Shown piece by piece: positions 1-5,321 of a DNA stretch of 5,321 nucleotides. How positions within the stretch are numbered: the first letter of the stretch is position 1; every line of letters begins with the position of its first letter. The position numbers and the translations under genes were made by a program. Location of the stretch: assembly GCA_012270805.1 (NCBI GenBank), contig JAAXHR010000210.1, positions 1 through 5,321 of the forward strand, given 5' to 3'. Source of the DNA: Dehalococcoidia bacterium. GTDB taxonomy: Bacteria > Chloroflexota > Dehalococcoidia > Lucifugimonadales > Lucifugimonadaceae. The notes under the pieces were generated by a model. The model ran no database searches, had not been told where the DNA came from, and saw only the letters and a list, made by a program, of their open reading frames with translations.

Positions 1-1
1 C

Positions 2-586
2 GACACGTATTTCGAGTCGGGATACAGCATCACGGAGATGTTGCGGATGCTGTTCACGTCGGATTTCTTCAAGGATGAAGCCGCGCGGTACGCTCGGATC
101 AAGAGCCCCGCTGAGATGGTAGTCGGGACTTTGAGATTGGCCGGCGGACTTGAGGTACCGTCCCACGATGCATATGCCGCGGCGGCAACGTGCGCAAACA
201 TGGGTCAGGCGCTTTTGAACCCGCCGAGCGTCGAGGGGTGGCAAGGCGGCGACGAGTGGATCAACACAGGTGCATATGTTCAGAGAGTCAACTTTGCGAG
301 TGCGACGCTAGACGATCCGAACAAACCGGGGGTCCGTTCGATCATCGATCGTGTCGAGACATCGGTCGGCGGCGGCAGTTTGACGCCTGAGGAGTTGGTC
401 GACTGCTGCTTGGAGATTCTAGGTCCGATTGAGACTATGGATTCCACTCGTCAGGGACTGATCAACTACGCGTCCAAGTTTGGCAACATCAGTTTTGACG
501 ACGAGAAATCGACTATGAATGCCGAGAAGGCGATGGTCGCTTTGATCCAGATAATCGTGGCGACTCAGGAATATCAGACTGTATAG
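2..586 (+). CDS. DUF1800 family protein, C-terminal part (5' end outside window)
   Basis: The frame is open from base 2, and the ATG at 38 is internal: coding-like residues (DTYFESGYSITE) precede it and match the family. So this is the last 194 residues of a longer protein; DUF1800 proteins are usually about 450-600 residues. Visible family marks are an LFTSDFFKD-like helix (visible residues about 17-25), IKSPAEMVVGTLR (about 33-45), and the typical block MGQALLNPPSVEGWQGG (about 67-83) followed by W-x-N-T-G and a V-x-R-x-N-F segment. The tail is a helical region ending in a TAG stop. DUF1800 proteins are very often encoded next to DUF1501 proteins, as here with one gene between them. The biochemical function of the family is not established. 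Signal peptide status cannot be judged because the N-terminus is missing. Family assignment is confident; function is unknown. Confidence 0.88.
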   Translation, partial: DTYFESGYSITEMLRMLFTSDFFKDEAARYARIKSPAEMVVGTLRLAGGLEVPSHDAYAAAATCANMGQALLNPPSVEGWQGGDEWINTGAYVQRVNFASATLDDPNKPGVRSIIDRVETSVGGGSLTPEELVDCCLEILGPIETMDSTRQGLINYASKFGNISFDDEKSTMNAEKAMVALIQIIVATQEYQTV

Positions 587-588
587 GG
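585..588 (+). promoter_or_regulatory. Ribosome binding site that selects the ATG start of the NHL protein
   Basis: AGGG lies 6 nt before the ATG at 595. An in-frame TTG at 589 is also open, but AGGG directly abuts it and no other Shine-Dalgarno-like sequence precedes it. The ATG is therefore preferred. The site overlaps the TAG stop (584-586) of the DUF1800 gene, which favours translational coupling. Confidence 0.5.
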
Positions 589-594
589 TTGCGA

Positions 595-1608
595 ATGGTA
601 ACTACGACAAAGTTCCAGATACGGTATCGGGACACCATCGGCTTCAACGCCGATCAGGGCGGGCGTGGGTTCCATCTACCTACGGACATGGTTATCCGAG
701 ACGACGGCGTCATCTTCGTAGTAAGCCGTAGCAACACAGTTGCCCTCAACATAGTCGGCATCCAAAAAGTAGAACTCGACCACGAGTTCCTGGGGCAGAT
801 AGGCGGGTACGGTCGAGATATGGGCGACATGATTGGTCCCACTGCCCTAGCGCTGGATGCGGAGGACAATCTCTACTTGGCCGACGAGGTGTTGCAGCGC
901 ATCACGGTATACAACCGGGATGGCGATCCAAGAATGATGTGGGGAGCAGTAGGTGATGGGGACGGGGAGTTCGACGGTCCCTCCGACATGGTCTTCGACG
1001 TGGATGACAACATGCTGCTCGTGGACCACAAGAACCACCGCATCCAAAAGCTCAGCAAGGACGGTGACTTTATAGACAAGTGGGGATCGTACGGGGACGA
1101 CGAAGGAGAGTTCAACCTCCCGTGGGGTATCGCTTTAGATCCGGACGGCAATGTGTGCGTCGCCGATTGGCGCAACGACCGTATCCAGAGATTCGCTCCT
1201 GATGGTGAGTTTTTGGCGTCGTACGGAAATAGCGGAGACGGTGATGGCGAATTCAATCGTCCGAGCCGAGTCGCACTCGATTCGGACGGGAACATATACG
1301 TCGCCGATTGGGGAAATCAGCGTGTGCAGGTGCTTGATGCGGACGGTAACTTCCTTGTGAAGCTTCAGGGCGAGGCGACGTTGTCGAAGTGGGCGGCGGA
1401 GTATCTGGATGCCCAGCAGGATGAGTTTCGGGCGCGGTCAACTTTTGAGCCTTATTTCGAGGTTGATACTGACGATAAGAGCGAGGTCGCGGCGCGTATC
1501 GAACCTTATTTCTGGGATCCTGTGTCGGTGGTTGTGGATAAAGAAGACAGATCTTACGTGCTGGAGACTGGCCGGCACCGGTTCCAAATCTACGAAAGGG
1601 TCGGTTGA
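595..1608 (+). CDS. NHL-repeat six-bladed beta-propeller protein
   Basis: A 337-residue protein built almost wholly of NHL repeats. The repeat pattern is P-x-x-(V/I)-A-L-D-x-D-G-N-(I/L)-Y-V-A-D-x-x-N-x-R-(I/V)-Q, followed by a G-D-G-D-G-E-F-x-x-P turn. Blades are at about residues 26-66 (degenerate), 80-117, 127-164, 174-210, 221-257 and 304-335 (degenerate, ending RHRFQIYE). That fits a closed six-bladed propeller. A charged 45-residue segment (about 259-303) is inserted before the last blade. There is no signal peptide or membrane segment, so a cytoplasmic location is inferred. NHL propellers bind protein, RNA or small ligands; some related propellers are hydrolases or lyases, but I see no catalytic motif. 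It starts 8 bp after the DUF1800 gene and precedes the DUF1501 gene, so it may be a scaffold or partner of that pair (inference). An alternative start is TTG at 589. The coding strand is less G-biased than in the neighbouring genes. Confidence 0.87.
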   Translation: MVTTTKFQIRYRDTIGFNADQGGRGFHLPTDMVIRDDGVIFVVSRSNTVALNIVGIQKVELDHEFLGQIGGYGRDMGDMIGPTALALDAEDNLYLADEVLQRITVYNRDGDPRMMWGAVGDGDGEFDGPSDMVFDVDDNMLLVDHKNHRIQKLSKDGDFIDKWGSYGDDEGEFNLPWGIALDPDGNVCVADWRNDRIQRFAPDGEFLASYGNSGDGDGEFNRPSRVALDSDGNIYVADWGNQRVQVLDADGNFLVKLQGEATLSKWAAEYLDAQQDEFRARSTFEPYFEVDTDDKSEVAARIEPYFWDPVSVVVDKEDRSYVLETGRHRFQIYERVG

Positions 1609-1616
1609 ACCCATAG

Positions 1617-1653
1617 CCTCACCCTGGCTCTCTTCCACCGAGCGGGAGAGGGA
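1617..1653. repeat. Degenerate palindromic intergenic element (CCTCACCCT / GGGAGAGGG type)
   Basis: Between the NHL and DUF1501 genes lies CCTCACCCT, then CTCTCTT (1628-1634), a 9-nt loop and GGGAGAG (1644-1650), then GGA. The arms form five Watson-Crick and two G-T pairs. The layout resembles the dispersed palindromes of consensus CCTCACCCTnnCCCTCTCCC with a matching GGGAGAGGG arm seen between genes in many environmental bacterial genomes (from memory, not searched). This copy has diverged in its 5' arm. I see no second copy in the window. It could act as a transcript stabiliser or attenuator, or simply be a relic. Confidence 0.45.
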
Positions 1654-1660
1654 AAATGTT

Positions 1661-1665
1661 AGGAG
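1661..1665 (+). promoter_or_regulatory. Ribosome binding site fixing the DUF1501 start
   Basis: AGGAG lies 7 nt before the ATG at 1673. It is the best Shine-Dalgarno match on the plus strand of the window. It rules against a longer form starting inside the NHL gene, whose extra residues show no family similarity. Confidence 0.7.
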
Positions 1666-1672
1666 CATCAGA

Positions 1673-2812
1673 ATGAGTGCCCAAAACGGGAAGAAAGAGC
1701 GCAAGTTAGTCGTTGTGCAGTTGTCGGGTGGCAACGATTATCTAAACTGCGTGGTGCCATACGACGATCCTCGGTACGTCGACAACCGTCCGAATGTTCG
1801 AATCACGGAAGATCGGGTGTTGCCGCTTGATGGCAAGTACGGGCTGAACCCTGGGATGCAGCCGGTCAAGGAGCTGTATGACACAGGGAAAGTTGCAGTG
1901 ATTCATGGAGTTGGATATCCGGAACCGAACCGTTCGCACTTTAGGTCGATGGATATCTGGCATACGGCAGAGCCTCGGCACGTTGCAGATGAGGGTTGGT
2001 TGGGCAACGCTGTGAGGCAGATGCACCCTGAAGGCGACAATGTTGTGGCAGCGGTGAACTTTGGTGGAGGTCTGCCTCGCGCTCTGGTTGCAAAGGGAGC
2101 TCCAGTTGCTTCGGTGACGGATCTTGAGACGTACGGATTGATGGGGCACCTAGGTGCGGATGCCGAACGGTCGGAAGTGCTTGAATTGTTCAAATACATC
2201 TACTCCATGGGCCTTGGCAGCGGCCCCACGATGGATCTGATGAGCCAGACCGGTTTGGACGCCTTGCGCGGCTCCGACATGTTGAGTCAGTGCACGCTGA
2301 CCTATAAATCGGACGTTGAGTATGATCCGAACTTCTTTGCCAAGAGCATGAAAAGTGCGGCGCAGGTTTTGCAGGCTGACATCGGTACACGCATCTGCTA
2401 CACGCAGCACGGCAGTTTCGACGCTCATACCAACGGGATTGCCTTGCAGGAGAAGCTGCTGCGGGACGTTTCGGGTGGAATCTACGACTTCTACTCGGAC
2501 ATGAAGGAGCACAACCAGAGCGAGGACATCTTGATCTTGGCGTTCTCGGAGTTTGGTCGGAGGGTCAAGGACAATGGGAATGGGACGGATCATGGATCCG
2601 GCGGCGTTGCTTTCTTGATCGGGGATGGCGTTGCAGGTGGACAGTATGGTGAGTACCCGTCAATGGACGATAAGGATCTCGTAGAAGGCGATCTGGCCTT
2701 CAACCTGGACTTCCGATCTCTCTACACAGAAATCATGGACGACTGGCTAGAGGTCGACTCCCGAGAGGTGATGGACCGGGATTACGAGAAGGTCGGCTTC
2801 CTCGCGGCTTAA
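1673..2812 (+). CDS. DUF1501 family protein (alkaline-phosphatase-like fold), no signal peptide
   Basis: A 379-residue protein matching DUF1501 along its whole length. Visible marks are the first strand KLVVVQLSGGNDYLN (about 11-25) with VVPYDDPRY after it, YGLNPGMQPVKELYDTGKVAVIHGVGYP (split here only by family variation, about 56-83), RSHFRSMDIWHTAEP (87-101), HGSFDAH (246-252, the family's G-G-x-D-T-H site), and FSEFGRRV then GNGTDHG (291-308), followed by GGQYGEYP. DUF1501 belongs to the sulfatase/alkaline-phosphatase-like superfamily, but its substrate is unknown. Most members carry a Tat signal with twin arginines. Here only about 10 polar residues (MSAQNGKKER) precede the first strand, so export by Tat or Sec is unlikely. 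The upstream reading frame offers no hidden signal. It is encoded with DUF1800, its usual partner, and with the NHL propeller. The gene ends 20 bp before the oxidoreductase gene. Confidence 0.9.
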   Translation: MSAQNGKKERKLVVVQLSGGNDYLNCVVPYDDPRYVDNRPNVRITEDRVLPLDGKYGLNPGMQPVKELYDTGKVAVIHGVGYPEPNRSHFRSMDIWHTAEPRHVADEGWLGNAVRQMHPEGDNVVAAVNFGGGLPRALVAKGAPVASVTDLETYGLMGHLGADAERSEVLELFKYIYSMGLGSGPTMDLMSQTGLDALRGSDMLSQCTLTYKSDVEYDPNFFAKSMKSAAQVLQADIGTRICYTQHGSFDAHTNGIALQEKLLRDVSGGIYDFYSDMKEHNQSEDILILAFSEFGRRVKDNGNGTDHGSGGVAFLIGDGVAGGQYGEYPSMDDKDLVEGDLAFNLDFRSLYTEIMDDWLEVDSREVMDRDYEKVGFLAA

Positions 2813-2821
2813 ACCTTGACG

Positions 2822-2826
2822 AAAGG
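2822..2826 (+). promoter_or_regulatory. Ribosome binding site for the GTG-started oxidoreductase
   Basis: AAAGG lies 6 nt before the GTG at 2833, and 9 nt before a second in-frame GTG at 2836. Both starts are usable and differ by one residue. No ATG is available before the Rossmann-fold glycines, so a GTG start is required. Confidence 0.5.
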
Positions 2827-2832
2827 CGGTGA

Positions 2833-3981
2833 GTGGTGACGGATGACAAACTGACGGGCCTGGTATTCGGCTCGGGTTTTGCCGGTCAGGGTCATGCCGA
2901 GGCGATGCGGTATTGCGGAGTTGAGGTTGTTGGGATGGTCAGCCGGACCGAGGAGGTAGTGAAACGGGTTGCGGGGGAGATGGGGATTCCATATGCGTCA
3001 ACGGACTGGTATGGAGCCGTGGATGAGTTGCGGCCGGATATAGTGGCTATTGGGACACCTGGCGGTGCTCATTACGAGCAGATTCTGGCAGCGATCGAGG
3101 TGGGATGTCACGTTTTTTGCGACAAGCCATTGACGACTAGTGCTGAGACGTCTAAGGAGTTATATGTGGCGGCGCGGGAGAGGAGTGTGAAGACGGCGTA
3201 TGCGGCATCGTTCAGGTACCAGCCTCACGCGCTGCTGGCGAAGAAGTTGATTGCGGAGGGCGTGATCGGAGAGCCGTTTGAGACGGAGTGTGTCTCGCAC
3301 TATGAGTTGAATCCGCTGATTCCGTGGGGGTGGTCGCATCTGATCGAGCTAGGCGGCGGGCGATTAAGCAACAACTTCACACACAAGCTCTCGATCGTGT
3401 TACACGCGTTGGATGCGACTTTGATTGACATCAATGGGGAGGCGCGGAATGACATGCATCGGGCCCCGGTTGTAGAGGGTGTGCATGATTTCCGGGAGCG
3501 GGGAGATTTTGCTCCAAGTGCGGATGAGTTGGATGGTCTTGAGTGGCGGGACGTTGATTCGGAGTGGTCGTATTCGGCTTTGGCACATGTTCTGCCTGGT
3601 CGTGAAACTCGCCAACCTGTTACTTCGGTCTTCCGGCACGGGGGTATGCAGCCGCGGTTTGAGGATGACTATGTTGCGTTTTATGGTGATGAGGCGTCGA
3701 TACACATCGGAGATGCTTACGCGCAGGGGCCATTGCATGTGAAGCGGCGCGGGTCGGATTGGGAACGAGTCGATGTCCCGTCGAGTGTCACGGACAGTCT
3801 GCCGGATATAGAGGATGATACGCAGCGGAATTGGACGGTGTTGATGGATGAGTTAGTGGCGGATATACGCGGTAAGGGCTATTGCGGGTATCAGACGTTT
3901 AGAGATGGTTGGGTTTTCCAAGAGGCAGTCGACGCGGTGCGACGGGGAGATGGATGGTTTACCGTGCCGACCGATGCTTAG
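2833..3981 (+). CDS. Gfo/Idh/MocA family NAD(P)-dependent oxidoreductase
   Basis: A 382-residue protein, normal length for the family. The N-terminal Rossmann domain opens with GSGFAGQGH (13-21), followed by an SR at the end of the second strand (37-38) and the D-I-V-A-I-G-T-P-x-x-x-H segment (69-80). The family's E-K-P motif is present as DKP (97-99), with the catalytic/cofactor lysine K98. FRYQP (127-131) and GVIGEP (143-148) begin the C-terminal alpha/beta domain. In the usual G-G-G-x-L-x-D-x-G-x-H motif this protein reads GGGRLSNNFTH (174-184): H184 is kept, but the Asp is Asn180. The family oxidises or reduces sugars, inositols and related compounds in the cytoplasm; the substrate here cannot be named. 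It is probably co-transcribed with the DUF1501 gene upstream (20-bp gap). It converges on a sugar-acid-dehydratase-like gene, consistent with carbohydrate catabolism. GTG start, TAG stop. Confidence 0.92.
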   Translation: MVTDDKLTGLVFGSGFAGQGHAEAMRYCGVEVVGMVSRTEEVVKRVAGEMGIPYASTDWYGAVDELRPDIVAIGTPGGAHYEQILAAIEVGCHVFCDKPLTTSAETSKELYVAARERSVKTAYAASFRYQPHALLAKKLIAEGVIGEPFETECVSHYELNPLIPWGWSHLIELGGGRLSNNFTHKLSIVLHALDATLIDINGEARNDMHRAPVVEGVHDFRERGDFAPSADELDGLEWRDVDSEWSYSALAHVLPGRETRQPVTSVFRHGGMQPRFEDDYVAFYGDEASIHIGDAYAQGPLHVKRRGSDWERVDVPSSVTDSLPDIEDDTQRNWTVLMDELVADIRGKGYCGYQTFRDGWVFQEAVDAVRRGDGWFTVPTDA

Positions 3982-3989
3982 TATCGTCC

Positions 3990-4029
3990 CAGCTGGCTAA
4001 GATTGAGGCCCTCGCTCAATCTCCAGCTG
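3990..4029. terminator. Hairpin at the convergent gene junction, possible bidirectional terminator
   Basis: CAGCTGG (3990-3996) pairs with CCAGCTG (4023-4029), and AGATTGAG (4000-4007) pairs with CTCAATCT (4015-4022). This gives 15 perfect base pairs with a 7-nt loop (4008-4014) and one 3-nt bulge at 3997-3999. It lies just after the oxidoreductase stop and overlaps the last codons of the minus-strand gene, where a terminator for both genes is expected. No T-tract follows on either strand, so it is not a canonical intrinsic terminator. It may instead block 3' exonucleases or work with Rho. Confidence 0.5.
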
Positions 4030-5208
4030 ATCCACTAGTGCTTGGCTTTTGGTCGTGCGGGCCGGATGCGGGCCCCACCCGTCTATCAGGCTCTTGCCGG
4101 GTTCGTTGCTGACGCGGACAGTCGCGTCGGAGCGTTCACGAACTCCGGCCATCAACCGCGTGCCGATGCCGGGACGTTGCGGGGCGTGGAGATAGCCATC
4201 TCGGATGTCGAGGTTCGGATCGACGATGTCGTTGTACCAACCCTTGTAGTAGGCGGGAACGTGTTCCTGGATCATGGCGTTTGGAGAGCTTATGCAGATT
4301 TGTGAGCATGCAAAGATGTTGACTGGTCCGGTGGCATCGTGAGGTGCAAAGGGAACTTGGTGTGCGGAGGCGAGGATGGCGACTTTGTGTGTTTCAGACA
4401 CGCCGCCGGTCCAGATTAGGTCTGGCATGACGATGCGGGCCGAACCATTCTCAATGAATTGACGCAGTTGCCACCTCGACAGGAGGCGTTCCGAGATGCA
4501 AACGGGTGTCTTGGTTGCGGCTTGGAGACGGGCGAGAGCTTCGGGGTTCAGCAATGGCATCAGGTCTTCCTGCCACATCATTTCGTATGGCTCCATCGCT
4601 TGGGCAATGCGAATGGCGACGGGTAGAGTCCATTTGCCGTGACCGTCGTTAGCTATCTGCATGTCCATGCCGACAGCGTCGCGAATATCTCGGATAGGCT
4701 TGAGCGCCATGTCGAGCTCATTTGGTGAAAGGAACTGACCATCGGAGGCTTGAGCTAGCCCGATGGTTGGTCCGCCCTTCATCGCGGTAATGCCCTCGTC
4801 GAGGAGTGCCTTGGCCTGTTCGCCAGCTCCGTGGAATTGCAGTGAGGTTGCGTAAACGCGGATCTTGGTACGCACTGCCCCACCGAGCAGTTCGTATACG
4901 GGAACGCCAAGAGCTTGTCCTTTGATATCCCAGAGTGCGATATCGAGTGCAGAAATCGCTCGCATCTCGGCACCGCCGTATCCGGCATGGTCGGAGAGTC
5001 GGAACATCGCCTCCCAATGACGTTCGATCGGGAACGGGTCGCGATCGATGAGCAAGGGACCGAACCAGTCGTGAACGGCGGACTCGACGACTGGTGCGGC
5101 ATAGAAGGTTTCGCCGAGACCGACGATGCCATCATCGGTGTGGATTTGGACCCAGAGGTTGTGGGGTTGTTCGGCGATGCGGATGGTTTCGATTTGTGTG
5201 ATTTTCAT
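3997..5208 (-). CDS. Enolase-superfamily enzyme, mandelate racemase subgroup; probable sugar-acid dehydratase
   Basis: A 403-residue protein with the two-domain enolase-superfamily layout. The N-terminal capping domain (about 1-115) has DDGIVGLGE (25-33) and the signature AISALDIALWDIKGQALG (84-101), then P-V-Y-E-L-L-G-G. The barrel holds metal ligands D188 in NDGHGK, E214 in WQED, and E240 in ISER. A His/Asp pair is formed by H290 (APHDATGP) and D263 (MPDLIWTGG). E315 (IQEH) is the usual last-strand acid. The D-x-H arrangement (D188, H190) resembles the D-F-H-G-R site of galactonate and gluconate dehydratases, which remove water from aldonic acids using Mg2+. The substrate is not determinable here. 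K144 stands where a K-x-K pair would be, but the second lysine is absent, as in dehydratases. The start is ATG 5208, where the domain begins; an upstream in-frame ATG at 5310 would add residues unlike the family. The start overlaps the preceding gene, and AAGGAG lies 13 nt upstream. Confidence 0.9.
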   Translation of the reverse strand: MKITQIETIRIAEQPHNLWVQIHTDDGIVGLGETFYAAPVVESAVHDWFGPLLIDRDPFPIERHWEAMFRLSDHAGYGGAEMRAISALDIALWDIKGQALGVPVYELLGGAVRTKIRVYATSLQFHGAGEQAKALLDEGITAMKGGPTIGLAQASDGQFLSPNELDMALKPIRDIRDAVGMDMQIANDGHGKWTLPVAIRIAQAMEPYEMMWQEDLMPLLNPEALARLQAATKTPVCISERLLSRWQLRQFIENGSARIVMPDLIWTGGVSETHKVAILASAHQVPFAPHDATGPVNIFACSQICISSPNAMIQEHVPAYYKGWYNDIVDPNLDIRDGYLHAPQRPGIGTRLMAGVRERSDATVRVSNEPGKSLIDGWGPHPARTTKSQALVDQLEIERGPQS

Positions 5209-5321
5209 GCGTCGGATTTCTCTCCTTCGTACCCTTCGGTGCGCATGATTTCGGCAGCGCGTTCGTGCTCTTCGATCTTCGTATCTACCGCTTGCTGGGC
5301 GCGGTTCCATGTGTCTCGGGC
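5205..5321 (-). CDS. Unrecognised protein, C-terminal 38 residues (5' end outside window)
   Basis: On the minus strand the frame entering at 5321 is open for 38 codons and stops at TGA 5207-5205. That stop overlaps the ATG of the dehydratase gene in an ATGA arrangement typical of translationally coupled genes. The visible tail begins ARDTWNRAQQAVDTKIEEHE and ends GEKSDA. It is polar, rich in charged residues and probably helical, like the cytoplasmic tail of a soluble enzyme. I do not recognise the family. The overlap and a Shine-Dalgarno-like AAGGAG inside its last codons are the main evidence that it is real. As the gene directly upstream of a sugar-acid dehydratase it may belong to the same pathway, but nothing in the visible residues shows this. 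Confidence 0.65.
   Translation of the reverse strand, partial: ARDTWNRAQQAVDTKIEEHERAAEIMRTEGYEGEKSDA
5222..5227 (-). promoter_or_regulatory. Probable ribosome binding site of the dehydratase gene
   Basis: Read on the minus strand this is AAGGAG, 13 nt before the ATG at 5208. The match is strong, but the spacing is longer than the usual 5-9 nt. It lies within the last codons of the upstream gene, so stop-start coupling through the ATGA overlap may matter more than this site. Confidence 0.45.

Noticed and set aside
960..1290. Possible nucleotide tandem repeats in the GGTGATGGCGAATTC-like turns
   Set aside because: The similarity is at protein level (NHL repeats) and the codons have diverged, so this is not a DNA tandem repeat.
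873..1295. Minus-strand open frame opposite the NHL repeats
   Set aside because: Its repeated Ser/Pro pattern is simply the complement of the propeller repeats. It is not an independent gene.
1605..1660. Promoter before the DUF1501 gene starting from TTGAAC at 1605
   Set aside because: No acceptable -10 element at proper spacing. The palindrome and the tight operon layout explain the spacer better.
1409..1672. In-frame upstream extension of the DUF1501 gene from an ATG at 1409
   Set aside because: It overlaps the NHL gene's last 200 bases, the added residues are unlike the family, and AGGAG at 1661-1665 with ATG 1673 starts exactly before the conserved domain.
2814..2826. Small hairpin CCTT/AAGG that would cover the oxidoreductase ribosome site
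   Set aside because: Only four base pairs around a 5-nt loop. It is too weak to support as a regulatory structure.
4042..4305. Plus-strand open frame inside the dehydratase gene
   Set aside because: It is a shadow of the minus-strand gene, has no ribosome site and no recognisable protein features.
5209..5310. Longer N-terminus for the dehydratase from an ATG at 5310
   Set aside because: The added 34 residues are arginine-rich and unlike the family. The region is better explained by the coding frame of the upstream gene that ends at 5205.

Overview
The window carries five identifiable protein-coding genes and the tail of a sixth, with almost no non-coding DNA. The content suggests a free-living bacterium, most likely an uncultivated environmental Chloroflexota of the SAR202 / Dehalococcoidia type. 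This is inference, not proof. It rests on the DUF1800/DUF1501 gene pair, an NHL beta-propeller protein, a Gfo/Idh/MocA oxidoreductase and an enolase-superfamily dehydratase, families that are common together there. Planctomycetota and other environmental phyla are also possible. There are no RNA genes, CRISPR arrays, insertion sequences or phage genes.

Plus strand, 2-3981: four genes in tight series. (1) The C-terminal third of a DUF1800 protein, cut by the window edge. (2) A 337-residue NHL-repeat beta-propeller starting 8 bp after it. (3) A DUF1501 protein of 379 residues. It follows a 64-bp spacer that holds a degenerate palindromic element of the CCTCACCCT...GGGAGAGGG type and a strong AGGAG ribosome site. 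(4) A GTG-started Gfo/Idh/MocA NAD(P)-dependent oxidoreductase 20 bp further on. Same strand, short gaps and a Shine-Dalgarno site before each start point to one operon. The DUF1501 protein has no Tat or Sec signal, which is unusual for that family. The propeller also has no signal.

Minus strand, 5321-3997: the last 38 codons of an unrecognised gene overlap (ATGA) the start of a 403-residue enolase-superfamily enzyme. This enzyme has a complete mandelate-racemase-type metal site and a His/Asp dyad, and is most like sugar-acid dehydratases such as galactonate or gluconate dehydratase. It converges on the oxidoreductase gene with a 15-bp gap. A 15-bp-stem hairpin at 3990-4029 sits at the junction, and its only bulge is the stop codon of the dehydratase gene.

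Functionally, the right half looks like carbohydrate or sugar-acid catabolism (dehydrogenase plus dehydratase). The left half is a DUF1800-propeller-DUF1501 set whose biochemical role is not established. The first two thirds of the propeller gene lack the G-over-C bias seen on the plus strand in parts of the right-hand genes.
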